64,000 nt of DNA from Brugia malayi (taxonomy: Eukaryota > Nematoda > Chromadorea > Rhabditida > Onchocercidae), in NCBI RefSeq assembly GCF_000002995.4, contig NW_025062477.1:6420649-6484648 (forward strand), given 5' to 3'. How positions within the stretch are numbered: the stretch's first letter is position 1; each line of letters starts with the position of its first letter. The notes under the pieces were generated by a model. The model saw only the letters and a list, made by a program, of their open reading frames with translations. It ran no database searches and had not been told where the DNA came from. Shown here in pieces: positions 13,401-25,272 of the stretch. A program made the translations under genes and the position numbers.

Positions 13401-16400
13401 ATATTATCCTCGGAAGATAATTTTGATATAAAATAACTAACAGAAATAATATTTAAACATTACAAATTTTATAAAAATGATTTTGCATACTTTTGATATT
13501 TACCTTTTTTCATTTTAAAAGAGATTATTTTCAAAATAATTGATATAAATTGATAAAAATGCAATAAGGTGAAAAAAAAAAACATCGGAAAAAATGGTTG
13601 AACAAATTTTTGGGTAGTGAATTACTGCATAGGTTTTTTTTTTGAAAATGAGGTTTATGAAATTAGGAAAAGAGTTTTCCTACTAAAACTTTTATCCATA
13701 GGCGAATTTCAATAATGCTATGAATTGCAAAAAATGCTGTTAAATTTAAATTGGAATCATTAAAGTGCTTACGTATGTACCACAAATTTAAAATGTCCCA
13801 TCTCACTCAATCCTTTTTCTTTTTTACTTTCTTCAAAAGTTTATTTCGATTTAGTTGTGAGAAAAATTAATATTAACTTTCATATGTATGCTTGTGTGTG
13901 TGTGTCTGTGTGTGTATGTCCTGTGTATGTGACTGTGTGTGTGAAAAATTAATATTAACTTTCATATGTATGCTTATGTGTGTGTGTCTGTGTGTGTATG
14001 TCCTGTGTATGTGACTGTGTGTGTGATGGAACGAATTAAAAAGAAAACATAAAAGTTGTGTTGAATTTCAAAATTCATATGATGATTGATTACAAAACTT
14101 GCATCATAATGAAAAACGCATTTGTTCTTTGTGTATGAAATAAAATTTAAGAAAAAACTATTTAGTCAATCATTTCGATCACTCTGCAAATATCATTCAA
14201 ATGCTCTTAGCAAAACAATATGATAGTTTGTGTACTGAAAGGTTTCAGCTATTATCGATTTTAAGTAACTGCAACTGCAATTAACTAAATAATCACAATA
14301 CTTCAAAACAAGGAACAAATAAATTTTAATTGAAATAATTCATTGATGATAAAAGTCAGTAAACAAACATTAATTTGTGTATAACTGGCAAAAAAGAAAG
14401 TACATAATATGACAGTTTATTTTAAACATTTCAAATTTAGATTCTTTAAATTTTTTTTAGAATTCAAATTTGTCAAACAAATTTGTTATGATCAATAATT
14501 GTCATTTTTTCAGCCTCATAAACAACCACATAAGATGCTAATTTGCTTGCTAGTAACTAGGGCCATTTCTTTGAAGCAGTTTATTTGAACAAAATTGTTT
14601 GAATTAAATTATTTGAGTTTGAAATTTTAAACGGACAATTTTCTGCAATAAAAAATGGTAAATTAATTAATGAAAAGTAATAGCCATAGCTTAAACATGC
14701 CTTCATTAATGCCTTCTTGTAATGGATCAAGTCCTTGGGATAAAAGCTGGATAATACCGTTCCGGAAAATTGCGCCACTATGCAAAATTGGAAAAGACTG
14801 ACGACGTGAAGTATTATCGTATGCTCGAATGCATGAGTTTGATCTGTTAGATCTCCCATAAACCGAATTGCGTTGTTGCTGATCGTCCGGTGCTGCTCGA
14901 CCGTGTTGCACTGACTGTGTTCGCGATACGATCGTATTACCATCGATGTATCTTACTGTATTCTCTTTCTAAAATTTAGTCTAACAAAGCATTTGATATG
15001 AAACATTTTTAATTAGTTAAAATAATCAGCCAAATAATTATAATTAATAATTAATGCCGTTGACATTATTACCTTTAAAGTTTCGTTATCAAATATCTAA
15101 TTTTCAAATTTTATTCAAAACTTTTTGTGTGACCTTAAATACCGAATATTTCACTTTGATAAAGTGTTGTCCGAAAAAATTTACATAAATTTTTTCAAAG
15201 CTTTAAAAATAATTATATTTTTTTTCTGCTATTTTTTTCTTCTATTCAAAAATATGTGAATGACATGCGAAGTAAAATCATTTTTTCATTTTATCAAAGA
15301 AATCGGAGAATTTTTCTTCTCTTAAATAAATTTGTTGAAGCACACGCATTTTCACACAGTGAAATTCATTTATTGCTTTTAAAATAGAGCGTTGTGAGGA
15401 AAATATGACAATTGATTTTTAGACTTCAATTAGTAGAAAGTAAGTTATGTTAAGAATGCATTAGAGTTAATTTTTTTTTTTGGTTTAAAATAAATATAAG
15501 AGACTAATACTTGTAATTTTTGAACTTAAATTTTTTTATTAGCTTTTTTTTCACTCTTTTTTACAAAAAAAAATCATAAGTAATTATTGATGCAAAAATG
15601 TTATTTTGTTTACCTCTTCTGTTCCTCGCACTTTGTTACCTTCTTCTTCCTCTTCTCCTGATTTTTTACCCGAACAGCAATATTTAACGAAATTTTCGAC
15701 AGTTTCATTATATTTCATAAATGTACAATACAATAAATAAATGAAAAATAAACCAAATGCTTCGAACCAAAAAATCTGAATTAATTAAAAAAATATATAA
15801 ATCGAAAAATTCTCTTCTACAACAATTTGTTCACAAAATAAAAATTTTCACAATAATAATTACTTAATATAACATTGACTAATTCATTATTTCTGTTAAA
15901 CTTTTCTAAATTTAATCTTTTTTAAAAAATAAATTTGCTTAACCTGTTCATCTAGGAAGAAAATAACCAACATGAATAATGCAATCACATAAAATGCTAC
16001 ATCTCTGCAAAAATTAAAAAAAGTAGCATCGATAATTAACGAGATGATTCGAAGAAGTTAAAATCTTGATGTTTATACTATTGTCGTATCATGCAACAAA
16101 AGTTATGTGATATCATATCATAAGACTATCATAAAATTTCACCAATATACAGTATTTTTTTGAAATTACTAAATCAATTTTGTTAAAATTTTCTTGTAAA
16201 TTTAGGAAGCAAAAACTGATTCGAATGAGACAGGAATTTAGTCTTTCAGATTTTGAATACTAAAGCAACTTATGATTTGATAATGTATATATACCTGAAC
16301 AAAGGCCACCACGTTAAATGCAAAACACTATGAGAGAATATTGCACAGCAAGAGAGGACACAGAGTATGTTGAAAGTGGCACTACCTGAAATATTGATAA

Positions 16401-18103
16401 GCATAATTCAAGCATAACTTTATTATTAAGATAAATCTGATTATAGTCATCTGGGGAATTCAAAATGCTAAAATAAACATTTGATAACAAAATGTGCATC
16501 ATCATCACTATTATCATTAAAACGCTATCATCATGAACACCGTTATTATTATCACTATTACTATTACTATCGATATCAACATTATTAGCATCATTATCGT
16601 CAACGTTGTTAGTATCATCAATAATCACCATTATTATTACTATCTTATTATCATTACCAATCATCACTATTATTATCACATGACACCATCATCATCATCA
16701 CCATTATCATCACCATCATCATCATCGTCATGCATCAAGTAGTTTGAATTAAACATAAAACTTACCAACAATGGTACCAATGCCAACATTATTCTGGGCA
16801 ATGAAAACACCGATTACAGATGTAAAAAATTCCGGTGCTGAACCTCCGGCAGCCATAAATGTCGCACCTAATTATTTGGATAAAAGTATAGGAAATAAAG
16901 TGAAAGAATAAAAATGAGGTGAAAACGAAATAATATTTCAGCTTTTTTCTTATCAAATAGAATCTGTTTCACATTTTTATAAATAATACCGACAGTGCAA
17001 ATGATTAATTGCTATGTCATGGAATGACCTTTCCTTTTTACTCAACAAAGATTACAGACTTCTTAAAAAGAGGAAAGGAAAGAAAAAAAGATATTTCAAT
17101 TAAGCAGGGTCAAAGGTGATAATGGATTAAAATTTTTTATTAATTAATTACACTACCATCTGAAAGTACAGTGTTGCCTTCTTCGCCCTGATTTGATGTT
17201 TTCACTTTTGATTTTCATATCCCTCTTTCAGATGTCCACTAACTCGCGATCACTATGCTATTCATAAGCTGTTTCAAGCAAGGTTACCTAACGTACTGCT
17301 TACCAAATATGATCAATCTTTACCTGCGACATCATCACTGATTGCCAACTTATCAGTGATAACACCCAATGATGGCACAAAGAATTCATCACAAACAATG
17401 GCTAGCGCAATGAACATGTAAATCAAACCAATGATGTGCAGGATTACTATAAGTAACAATTGTTGAAATTAGTTTTGTACGGTAAAACTTAATTATCACA
17501 ATAATTTCACTAGACAAATTAAATTTTATCAATTAAAAACTTCAAATTTTGCAAATCTGAACATATAAAAATTTTAATTCAATAAATCAGTTACTTGCTC
17601 CATGGCGTCGTTGTTCGAGAGTAAATTGATCTGGCGGGAATTGACCTGCATCGTTTGAATCTGTTACGACTCTCTTCGTTTCATTACTATACTGATATAT
17701 CATTAGTTGTGTTAAAGGTCAAATACTTCAACGAAGAAAATGAACAGAATAGGTTAAAAAGATAGATTAATATATATTAATATAGTATTAAAATACTTAC
17801 TATAAATTTCTTTTCTTTCAATTAAAATCACTTGAAAATAAAAACAAAAAACAAAAAAAAAAAAAAAAAAAAAACGAAAATAAAATCAAACTCCTACATT
17901 TTACATTCCGGTAAAATACCCAATAATTTTCGTCGTTGAAAATTTATAGTTTGTTGTTGTTGAAATGATATTAGTTGTTTTTGCAGTTGTTGTTGTTCTT
18001 CTGAATTTAAACGAACCATCTGTATGGCAGATATAAAAAATATTGCTAATGAACAGATTATAGCCCGTCGTATGAATGTTTCATTGAAACGGCGATTCCT
18101 CAT
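10458..18103 (-). CDS. K+-dependent Na+/Ca2+ exchanger (NCKX, SLC24 family; C. elegans ncx-4/ncx-5 type)
   Basis: Multipass membrane exchanger that extrudes Ca2+ (with K+) against inward Na+. Exons in transcript order: 18103-17898, 17686-17595, 17446-17324, 16867-16766, 16385-16295, 16004-15944, 15775-15614, 14968-14701, 13302-13205, 12892-12782, 12497-12360, 12091-11972, 11555-11500, 11138-11058, 10906-10823, 10647-10458; total 1983 nt, 660 aa. A hydrophobic N-terminal segment lies at residues 14-30. The first alpha repeat is at about 140-185 ([20 protein letters not shown], then [14 protein letters not shown]). A cytosolic loop of about 190 residues follows, with an acidic EEEEE patch. The second alpha repeat is at about 525-575 ([17 protein letters not shown], then [12 protein letters not shown]). 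Both ion-binding repeats look intact. The first acceptor sits one base before the ATG. Intron 8 is GC-AG. Family assignment is firm; which worm paralogue it matches is not decided. Confidence 0.95.
13303..14700 (-). other. GC-AG intron 8 of the NCKX gene
   Basis: Exon 8 ends GAAG followed by GCATGT, and exon 9 starts after TTTCAG. The phases (1 then 2) agree, giving [11 protein letters not shown]. Reading to the next GT instead gives [11 protein letters not shown] and then a stop. The only in-phase GT donor nearby (after AAC G, within the FRNG codons) would remove the [13 protein letters not shown] segment, which resembles a conserved NCKX motif. The 82-bp tandem duplication also lies in this intron. 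Confidence 0.8.
13861..14024. repeat. Two-copy 82-bp tandem duplication, GT-rich
   Basis: Copy 1 is 13861-13942 and copy 2 is 13943-14024. Each starts GAAAAATTAATATTAACTTT, runs into a degenerate GT tract and shows a G/A difference near the start of the tract. The near-identity points to a recent duplication or polymerase slippage. It is intronic. Confidence 0.92.
16500..16735. repeat. Interrupted ATT/ATC trinucleotide microsatellite
   Basis: About 235 nt of ATT, ATC, ACT and CAT triplets in NCKX intron 4. Because of the triplet period it is open on both strands (poly Ile/Thr on plus, Asp/Asn-rich on minus). Those frames are repeat artefacts. The true exon 5 (16385-16295) lies just outside. 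Confidence 0.9.
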
Positions 18104-18106
18104 CCT
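18104..18106 (-). promoter_or_regulatory. Splice acceptor one base before the NCKX start codon
   Basis: On the minus strand TTTATTGCAG ends at 18105, followed by a single G and the ATG at 18103. Such a near-zero 5' UTR is typical of nematode spliced-leader addition. A cis intron to an unseen 5' exon is the alternative. Confidence 0.6.
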
Positions 18107-18737
18107 GCAATAAAGTATAATCTTTGACGTTTCGAAAAGTTAGATAATTTTTTTTTTCGAATTTTAAAAGAATAGCAATGATGTGTCAGTGGAAATAAAA
18201 TATATATCCTGAAAGTAAACAATAAGTAAACTTCAAATGAAGCATATTTTCTAATTAAAGGAAAAAACGGATAAAAGTTATTGATATATGTTAAAAGTAG
18301 AAGGTTTATCAAGAAAGCTATGAAATAATCTTGCTTAGTTTACTTATTGATTAGATATATATATAACTTTTTTTATAATTTCGATAGAAAATTAACATTT
18401 CATAATTTGTTAAAGACAGCAATGTAAAGTAGGTTAAAATAAAAATTCAATATTATTATTAATAATAATAATAATGGGTTTGAAAGAGAGCGGATTAGCA
18501 AAGAAATCCATAAAGAGATGAATAAAATATTACTTTGAAATTAAAAGATAAAAATATTGTATTATTTGTAGAATAATTATTTAGAAAGACTTAAAATGTA
18601 GTATAAGTAAATGCAAGCTAGAGAATAGAAAAAATGTGTATGATTTTGTGGAAGTGAAAAAAGCTGAAAGAATTGCCGGCTTGCAAATTGCAATCATTTA
18701 ACTGCTATTCCCTCTGCTTTCACTAATTTCAAAAAGT

Positions 18738-19868
18738 TTACACTTCAAAGGTAAAATCGCCAAGAAGTGATTTATTATAGAGTTGTTGATAATAATGATA
18801 AGAAGCAACTCTTCCGTACCCATCCATATCATACATGTGATAATGATGAAAAAAATGATAAAAATAAATAATAGGGGTGAATAATTGATTCAAAAATTCT
18901 TTATCCACTTCAATTGCGATTATCATTTTGAAGAATTTTAATTTAGAATAAAAATTTGAACAAGTGTGATTTTGTCTGAGATATCTCGTGCTTATGTAGT
19001 AAAATCCTTTATTACAACATAATATCGTGGTGACGCTTACACGTATGTGATAATGTTTAAATTTTATCTCAACAAATAATTGATATTATCTAGTTCTAAT
19101 GTTCAAAAATCAATAATCTATTGAATAATTCATTTCAAAGAAGAAAAAGAAATTAAATAAACACTCTAAGTAGACTGTTAACTGAGTTGTGAATGAAACT
19201 AAGCTTATTGGGAGGGTAGATTTAGACGACCAGCAGAAAGAGGAAGCTTTTTGAGATGAAATTTAATAAATAATCATTCGTCTAGCCATCAGCCCACTCG
19301 TTTTCATAGTATCATACTGATAAGTAATGCTCTATTAAAATCATTTCATATCAAAATTAATTCATTTGATTCGTTCAATTTCTACTATTGTAGTCATATG
19401 AGAATTAAATTAAATTAAAAAACATTTGGAAAAATTGTCTAACTTTTTTTTTAAATTTTTTTTATTACTTTAATTAGAGTTATAATTATAAGGAAAAGTT
19501 AGAAGTAGTTGGACAATAAATATTTATAAATAAGTGTTACTCTAATCGATAATAAAGTACCGCTTATTACATCAAAGAGATTTCTTCTTTTTTCGTCATT
19601 AATCTGATCGAAGTGAGTGATAGAAAGAATGATAGTAGCAGTAGTAGCGAAAACATGGCGCAATAATCCATCAAAAAAGTTACGCCGATTGGACTAGGAT
19701 AGATTCATATGAGATTCCTAAGGGAGTATTCTGAGGACGCATGTTCTCCACATCTTCCATTTTAGCACCAGAACAACAAATATGAAAACTTTGATTACTA
19801 CTAAAATATTGTTGCTCAAAGGATGAAATAAAAAGTGGTACATTAGCATAATAAACTAACAGAGCCAT
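18738..19868 (-). CDS. Candidate two-exon gene of unknown function (weak)
   Basis: Two minus-strand open frames join in phase: 19868-19684 (ATG start; donor GC/GTAACT) and 18975-18738 (acceptor ATATCTCAG; stop at 18738). Together they would encode 140 aa. The first exon is less AT-biased than its surroundings and has varied composition (CCSGAKMEDVENMRPQNTPL). The second is Tyr/His-rich. I do not recognise the protein, and the acceptor lacks a good pyrimidine tract. It could be a small secreted or membrane protein, an upstream non-coding exon of the exchanger locus, or chance. Confidence 0.22.
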
Positions 19869-22800
19869 CCAACTTAAGCTTATATATTAGCTAAAGTTTC
19901 AGTGAAAATAACAATGCTTAACTGTTATTGCAAATCATGGGATGAAGTTTATTGTTTTAGTAAACATAGTGAATACAATAGTGATCAAGAGATAAATTAT
20001 CAATCAATAGAAGCATGCATAAATGTTATTTGAGTTATCATTTGAGAAAGAGTTAATTTAATTATTTCCGGAATACAATTCCAGTACAAACGATTTTATC
20101 AATGATGCAATTACAAGCATACTTAATAAAGCCATATTGCAAATTGGTTACGAACGTAAAATTGTACTTGCATTACTTTTTAAGTAATTGCAACAATTTA
20201 ACTGATAACTGATACTATCGCAAACCTATAAGAAACAGAAACAAAACAAAAAAATGGAAAAATTAACTTAACGAATAAATAACGAAAAAAGAAAAATTTA
20301 GCTTAGTGGGAGAAAAAAAGAAGAGTTTTCCAAAGATTTATTAGGAAAAAGAATGAAAATATTTTTCGAGAAAATATGAAGCAAAGGAAGTTATTTTAGT
20401 GCGAGTGGTAATTTTAAATTTCAGAAAAATAAATTATTATCAGTTAGGTTAATCGAATTTTTTGGAACGAAGAATATTCATTCGTTTTTGTTTATTATAT
20501 TTTGCAAAAGTACGCAACCACATGATTAACTCTTTGAGAAAGTTCATTGTTGTTTACCTTCAAGAAAAATAAAAAATAAAAAACGTTTGTTCACTTCTTA
20601 TTATCTTTCAATAATTTTTAGCAATTCTCAGTTGCCACAATTATCATCTCTCAATTTTAATTTACAATTGACGAATTGTTTGTTCTTATTGATTGTTGGT
20701 TAATCTGAAATAAAACTTAGTTTACTGTCGAAATTTGCTTCTATTTTGTATATTTGACAAGTAATGCTGAAAAAAAAAAATTCACTTTAATCATATAAAA
20801 GTAACAAAAGTAATCGTTATGAACAGATAATTAAAAAATAAATGAAAAAATAGATCAGTGAATGATAAGAGGAGTATTACGGATAAGTTAATCACTGTTT
20901 CTTTGTGTTGTAAACATCGAAATCTAATGATTAGTGTTTTTTCTTACTTCAGTGAGGGATAAACTTGATAAGAGTAATCAATAATTGTCAGTCTACTTTA
21001 TTTTTCCTTTTTTTGGCGTCATTTACTAGACATTTGTTATATTGAAAAAGTAATTTCTCGACTAATTGCATAAGTGAAAGGTAACAATCTACTACATTTC
21101 ACTTAACTTAATTATTATGTAATAAAATTTAAGTAATAATAAAACGTGAATGACTATTTGTAAAGTAAAATTAGCATAATGTTTACTTATGATGCTTAAT
21201 TAATTCCAAAGGATTACAATTAAAGCTTTTAATGACAACCTGCCGTTGCAACTTAATCGATATTTATTTCTTCCTATTCATATATTGTAATATTAATAAA
21301 AAATAATCAAAAAAAAAAAAAAACTTTAACAACTAACAATAAAAAATTCTTAAATAACTAAAAAATTTAAATTTAGCAGTTATCTCTTTAATTCCTGTTT
21401 TATTATTTCTTTCACTTTTATGCAATATTTTATCAAAGTGATATAAAAAGGACACTACTGATAGCACATCCATACAACCTTACATAAAAGTAAATTCGCA
21501 AAACTTTATAAATCATTTTTTAATATCAAAAAAATAGTTAGCAAAGGATTTTTTCTCCTTCTTTTAGTTATTTGTTAAAATGATTTGTTGCGAAGTTTTT
21601 TTCTTCTCTTTGAACAAAGTTAACGAAAAGCTTTACTTCATTTTACTTATTTGCGATCTCTTGCTACATATTTAAAATATTTCAGACAAACTTTATGCTT
21701 AAGGAAATAAGAAATAAGTTTTAACCGGAAGATAAAATGCATGAAGTATAATTGAATCCCAATTCATTTTGAAAATTAAAAAATAAAGCTCATAACGACT
21801 GACACATAAGTATTACATAAATTTACTGAAAGCTATTTATGCATTTGTTAGATAAGCGTAATAAATGCTATGAAATTTTTTTCAGTGAAAACATATTGAA
21901 ATCCACTGAATGTTGACCAATGACCGATGACCATTGTCACCAAAATTGGTTGACAATCGTTTGATATAATTTGTTTAGTCTTTAGATGATACACTTTATT
22001 GTCGGACCACGCTTATGCATACTTTTCCATCTAAACTTAATATTTTATTGCGCGAAGCTCACATATAATTTATTCAGCCCGTCTAATTTCGTCGAGCAGT
22101 AAATAATATTATGCATTTGAATTATTTGAAATAATAAGTCCTAAAGGTATTTTTAAATTTATAATAGCTCTACAGACAATATATCACTCATCATTTACGT
22201 GATAAGTCAAAGAAAGCTAATTTTCTTTTTTAAAGATGATTGAGCAATTATTTGAAAGTTAATTATTATTTTGAAATGAAACAAAACTAATTATTCTCCA
22301 ACAATTTAGAATAAATTTACCATTGTTCGTTGGCGGTCGCCATCATACTCACTTTTAATTATTTGTATCAACTTTAATCAACAATTTCTAGAATTTCGTA
22401 TATTCCGAATTTAAGAAAGGATGGTGAATTTTTTTGAATCTCAAAAAGCAATAAGAATTTCTCCAATTTTTTTTGCAGAAAAATTCTAGCTTCTAACAAA
22501 AAAATAAGTTGTGAAAAATTCGAAGACTGAATTCCATTAAATCATTTCGACTGATTACTGATTGTTAATTTATTGAATAATTACAAAAAAATCATTGAAA
22601 TGAATCAACATTAGAATAAGTGCATAGAACAATATTCATAGATAATTTCATAGATAATGGAATTTCAAAAAAAAAAAAAAAAGCTAGTGCATGTTGTGGT
22701 GATTAAGTTCTAATAATCGCTGCAAAATTACAAGTAAATAAGTAAGTATTTGTATTTGTTAGTAAAATCAAAAATTAATGAGTGCTAACTTGTCAACAGG

Positions 22801-24810
22801 ACATCTGTTGTATTGATATATGGGATATATGTTAATTACTTGGCTTGCTTGTTTATTTGATAAAGCAATCCAAAGTTAGAAATACTTTTGCAAGACGAAA
22901 TATTTCACTGATAATATTTTAATGCAATAAATTCATAATCAACAAAATAATTCATTCCATTAATTTAATTTTCTCTACAACGCTAATTTATAACATACAA
23001 AAAAGTATTCAATTCGGAAAGAATTTTTTCTTTTTTACGTCTACTAACTGACATGATATCAGGAAGGCATAGATATATCAAAGATTACTGTAGTTGTCGT
23101 ACTGTATGTCTGTCTTCTGTAAAAGATTTAATTCAAGAAAGACTGTTATATGGTATCTTTTTTCGTGAATAACGTTTATATCAGAAAGGACATCATACTG
23201 CGTTTTTTCTTTTTTTTTTTTGATATTAATCAAAGTCAATTTTTGAAAAAATCAGATAGTAAAAGTAGATAGCAAGAAAAATTCGAAGTAATTTTATTGA
23301 TTAATTGTAACTTAATAATTTAGTCATCTAAAAGAAATTTCAATTTGGCTTGCTATAGCAGTAAGATTGTATCATTGGGCACAAACGACTACGATTTAGT
23401 CTTAAGGCATCAACACTTGAGTTATACCTTGATTAGTCTTGGATTAATTAATCTTAAGGAAGTCATAGTCTATCAAATATGCTTTTTTTTTTAATTTGAA
23501 TTCATCTTAGTTTAGTAAATGTAGACTTATAATATAATCAATAGATCGACAGTATTTCTCCTCTTTATTTTCTTTCTGTTTTCATTCCAGGAAAAATGAA
23601 TATATCGATAAATAATAAATACAATTTTTAGTTATTAGCAGTGAAAGAAATAATCAACTTTGTTGCTTTTTAAGTTTTAATAAGTTATGCAAACACTCTA
23701 ATTACCACTTATAAAAGTGTTAGACAACATAGATCCGTTAGATAATTGAGAACTAATTAATTAATTAATTGATATCTTTCACATGATAAGACGAATCAAT
23801 CATATTTGGAACAAATAACAAATGTTTATTTATTCTTTCTGTTTGTTCGAATTCAATAAAAGAATTTCCGTCTAAAAAATCAATCGAGCGAAAAAAAAAT
23901 GAGATAAAAGGTGATGAATTAGGTAAATGGAAGAGGAAGGAAAATTTTTATTGACGAAACTATTATTATTGATATTAAATGAATAATTTTGATAGATTTC
24001 AAGTCTATCAATGTTCCATTGCTGGCCAAATGAGTTACAGCAGTTGATGAAATAACCGAGAATAAAACTTTATTTGGTGGATCGAAATGGAAATAAAAAA
24101 GAAAAAAAAAAAAACGGGCTAATATATTTTGAATAATAAACGATTGGTTTTCTGATAAAAAAATTGATTTTTTTTTTTCGCCAATATAATTATTAATTTT
24201 CCTTTCCAAACATTTGCCAATTGCTCTCAAATTGCGGATTTATAAGCATTTAGTAATTTATTCAATGGAAAATTCAAATTATTAAATTATTAGAATGAGT
24301 ACTGTATTTTCATCATTCTTCATAAATTCCTAAAAATTCTTTTAAATGCTTCAAAGAAATTAAGAAATTATTAATTAATTTGACGAAAAAAAAAAACTTT
24401 CCCTTATAATATAACTCTGTAAAGTACCATAAGTTAAAATATAAAATGAGAAAAGATGAATACTTTTACATTACTTATCACCACAAGACAGTGCTCAAAT
24501 GATAGCTAAGTAATCACTACTTCAATTAAATTGCTGTTAGGAATAAATTATAAGCCTAACAAACAAAACTACTTTCCTTAAAGAGATAGATTAGTCTATA
24601 AATGAGACAATCAATGCCTTAAAAAAAATTTCTTTTTTTTTTGAATTTTGTTTGTGAGAAAAGAGAGGAAAAGGGAAAAAATAAAAAATGATAGATGTGA
24701 GATGAAGGAGAAATTGTGGAAATAGCTAAACTTTACCTTTTTCTCAAACAATTCATCCATCTATTTGTAAGCATATGAGAAATAAGCAAGTTTGAGTGTC
24801 ACATATATCA

Positions 24811-24830
24811 CACACACACACACACACACA
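24811..24830. repeat. (CA)n microsatellite
   Basis: Ten uninterrupted CA units, intergenic. Confidence 0.9.
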
Positions 24831-25204
24831 TATTTTTATAGGCCTTACTGATAATCTCATCTAATAATTTTATTTATATTTATTTACTATGCCTGTACGA
24901 AATATTTCCAAATGCTTTTCCATCTTAGACTAAGATTTATTATTTTGCAAATTGCTTCAATTCCTTAATTCTTCAGCGTTTCATTTCTTTTTTCTTTTTC
25001 TATATGGAATGCTTCATTGAAATGTGACAATAATGTAAGTAAATAATAACTTAGTGATATGATAAAACTTTATCCAAAAATGTTTTAATTCTAATTTTCT
25101 TCTTTTCTAATTAATAAATCAATAGATTGATGAATCGATGGATAAATAGTAATGTTGGAATGTGTAAATGAATCGAACGGCAATGAAAAACAAATTTATC
25201 AATC

Positions 25205-25223
25205 TGTGTGTGTGTGTGTGTGT

Positions 25224-25272
<49 letters not shown>
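25205..25272. repeat. (GT)n microsatellite
   Basis: About 68 nt of nearly pure GT with one interrupting TAT. It is open in both directions (Val/Cys on plus, His/Thr on minus), so the two overlapping frames reported there are repeat artefacts. Confidence 0.95.

Noticed and set aside
14663..14911. Overlapping 82- and 120-residue minus frames
   Set aside because: The 82-residue frame is NCKX exon 8 read through its GC donor. The 120-residue frame is the wrong phase.
16314..16742. Open frames on both strands across the ATT/ATC tract
   Set aside because: Triplet repeats remain open on both strands. Only 16385-16295 on the minus strand is a real exon.
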